Positions 21,824 through 22,233 of a stretch of 22,233 nucleotides of DNA are shown here, piece by piece. Below the pieces are notes generated by a model. That model searched no databases, was not told the DNA's origin, and was given only the letters and a program-made list of their open reading frames with translations. Position 1 is the first letter of the stretch, and each line of letters begins with the position of its first letter. The DNA lies in the IMG/VR virus record IMGVR_UViG_3300045918_000265, positions 1 to 22,233 of that record; one strand, written 5' to 3'. The position numbers were made by a program, and so were the translations under genes. This stretch comes from a virus.

Positions 21824-22087
21824 TTACTCGGCCACGAACAGCTTGCGCAGTCCCAGCCATTTCTTCCAAGGCGCGCGATCCGTCAACTTATCAGCGCGCA
21901 GCTTTCCTTTCGACGCCAGCTCCATGAACATGGCGGTATCAGCGTCAATCGGGCGGCGGCCATACATCATGTGCTGCATGTTGCCGTAGGTCGTTTTGCA
22001 GGCAGCACAAAAGTCATCGCGCTTGTCTTGCGGCAGCGCCATGACGAAGCCGTGCAGGTAATCGTTTTTGATGGGTTCGGTTTTCAT
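21824..22087 (-). CDS. Small Cro/YdaS-like HTH regulator
   Basis: An 87-residue DNA-binding protein in the divergent-switch position. ALPQDKRDDFCAACKTTYGNM is helix 1 to 2, QHMMYGRRPIDADTAMFME is helix 3 to 4 and the end ADKLTDRAPWKKWL matches the LRPDxW-type tail of YdaS/Cro-like proteins. The fit is to small lambda-fold regulators. No peptidase domain exists, so it is not a full-length lambda cI. Because the replication genes follow on the same strand it is most likely Cro-like. Its mRNA appears leaderless, however, a trait of lambda cI, so a repressor role is possible. No ribosome site precedes ATG 22087. Confidence 0.75.
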   Translation of the reverse strand: MKTEPIKNDYLHGFVMALPQDKRDDFCAACKTTYGNMQHMMYGRRPIDADTAMFMELASKGKLRADKLTDRAPWKKWLGLRKLFVAE

Positions 22088-22094
22088 GGTCAGC

Positions 22095-22123
22095 AGAATA
22101 GCGGCTGCTAACGGTTACGTCAA
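22095..22123 (-). promoter_or_regulatory. Leftward sigma70-like promoter giving a probably leaderless mRNA
   Basis: Minus strand: TTGACG (plus 22118-22123), 17-bp spacer and TATTCT (plus 22095-22100). The -10 ends 8 nt before the A of ATG 22087, so transcription should begin at or next to the start codon. A dyad TAACgGTTA (22109-22117) lies in the spacer and could be an operator. Confidence 0.75.
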
Positions 22124-22153
22124 GGCAATGATTGGAAAATAAAGGTAGCCTTT
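22109..22153. promoter_or_regulatory. Candidate operators in the divergent promoter region
   Basis: Two short odd palindromes, TAACgGTTA (22109-22117) inside the leftward promoter and AAAGGtagCCTTT (22141-22153) next to the rightward -35, are placed to control both promoters. They differ in sequence, so they may bind two different regulators, or one may be chance. Confidence 0.35.
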
Positions 22154-22157
22154 GCTA

Positions 22158-22185
22158 TTGACAAGGCCGGTAGTTCAGGTAAAGT
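22158..22185 (+). promoter_or_regulatory. Rightward sigma70-like promoter
   Basis: Plus strand: TTGACA (22158-22163), a 16-bp spacer and TAAAGT (22180-22185). The start site near 22192 leaves a leader of about 37 nt to the ATG at 22229, with AAAGGA as ribosome site. It diverges from the leftward promoter and should be part of the lysogeny/lysis switch. Confidence 0.75.
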
Positions 22186-22228
22186 GACGTTCGAAGCGCA
22201 ACCAAAACAAACCACGAAAGGAACGAGC

Positions 22229-22233
22229 ATGCT
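22229..22233 (+). CDS. Start of a rightward gene (cut by window edge)
   Basis: Only the ATG and two more bases are inside the window. It is called because a strong promoter and an AAAGGA ribosome site with 6-nt spacing precede it. Opposite a Cro-like gene, a repressor is expected, but the product cannot be read here. Confidence 0.55.

Noticed and set aside
1-22233. tRNA genes, CRISPR arrays, insertion sequences and attachment sites
   Set aside because: I found no tRNA arm-like sequences, spaced repeat array, transposase or integrase signature, and no duplicated core sequence.

Overview
The window is about 22 kb of a tailed double-stranded DNA bacteriophage or prophage of a Gram-negative, probably proteobacterial, host. 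The evidence is a GpA-type large terminase, a replicative helicase with an upstream initiator-like gene, recombination and nuclease genes (Ref-like, DUF1064, DUF1367, HNH), an orphan DNA methylase and a divergent HTH-regulator promoter region. Nearly every gene is on the minus strand, tightly packed and joined by ATGA or TGATG overlaps, so it reads from right to left. Portal, capsid, tail, lysis and integrase genes are not visible and would lie outside.

Right end (about 22233-21335): a divergent switch. A small Cro/YdaS-like HTH gene goes left from a promoter that appears to give a leaderless mRNA. A plus-strand gene, of which only the start codon is visible, goes right from a second strong promoter. 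Leftward transcription then meets a long perfect inverted repeat and an intrinsic terminator. Early region (21335-16571): HNH nuclease, initiator-like protein carrying an iteron cluster that looks like the phage origin, DnaB-type helicase, DUF1367 protein, Ref-like nuclease, DUF1064 endonuclease and two zinc-binding proteins, then a ParB-domain/DNA methylase fusion.

Middle (15080-5757): the unusual part. A 1611-residue protein combines an N-terminal tag, recurring W...GKxPT repeats, a WGR domain, a HipA/PI3K-like kinase fold and a C-terminal R-S-ExE ADP-ribosyltransferase. Then come a 160-residue unknown, a Nudix hydrolase, six overlapping small genes (three of only 24-45 residues) behind a strong promoter, and a His/Lys-rich 581-residue repeat protein. 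The giant, Nudix and 581-residue proteins share a short tag-like motif, (K/R)DG(x)VV..H or RDGKWV, near their N-termini. I suggest, as inference, that they are co-packaged or otherwise co-handled effectors acting on host NAD/ADP-ribose metabolism.

Left (5732-1): small morphogenesis or accessory genes, a DUF1937 nucleotide-sugar-fold protein, a three-segment membrane protein, an HTH plus PD-(D/E)XK-like protein, small and large terminase, and three putative structural genes, the last cut by the window edge. An identical 10-bp motif (TGTCGTGATG on the minus strand) stands just upstream of three genes that open new blocks (1087, 7502, 15080) and is a candidate phage promoter or activator site.
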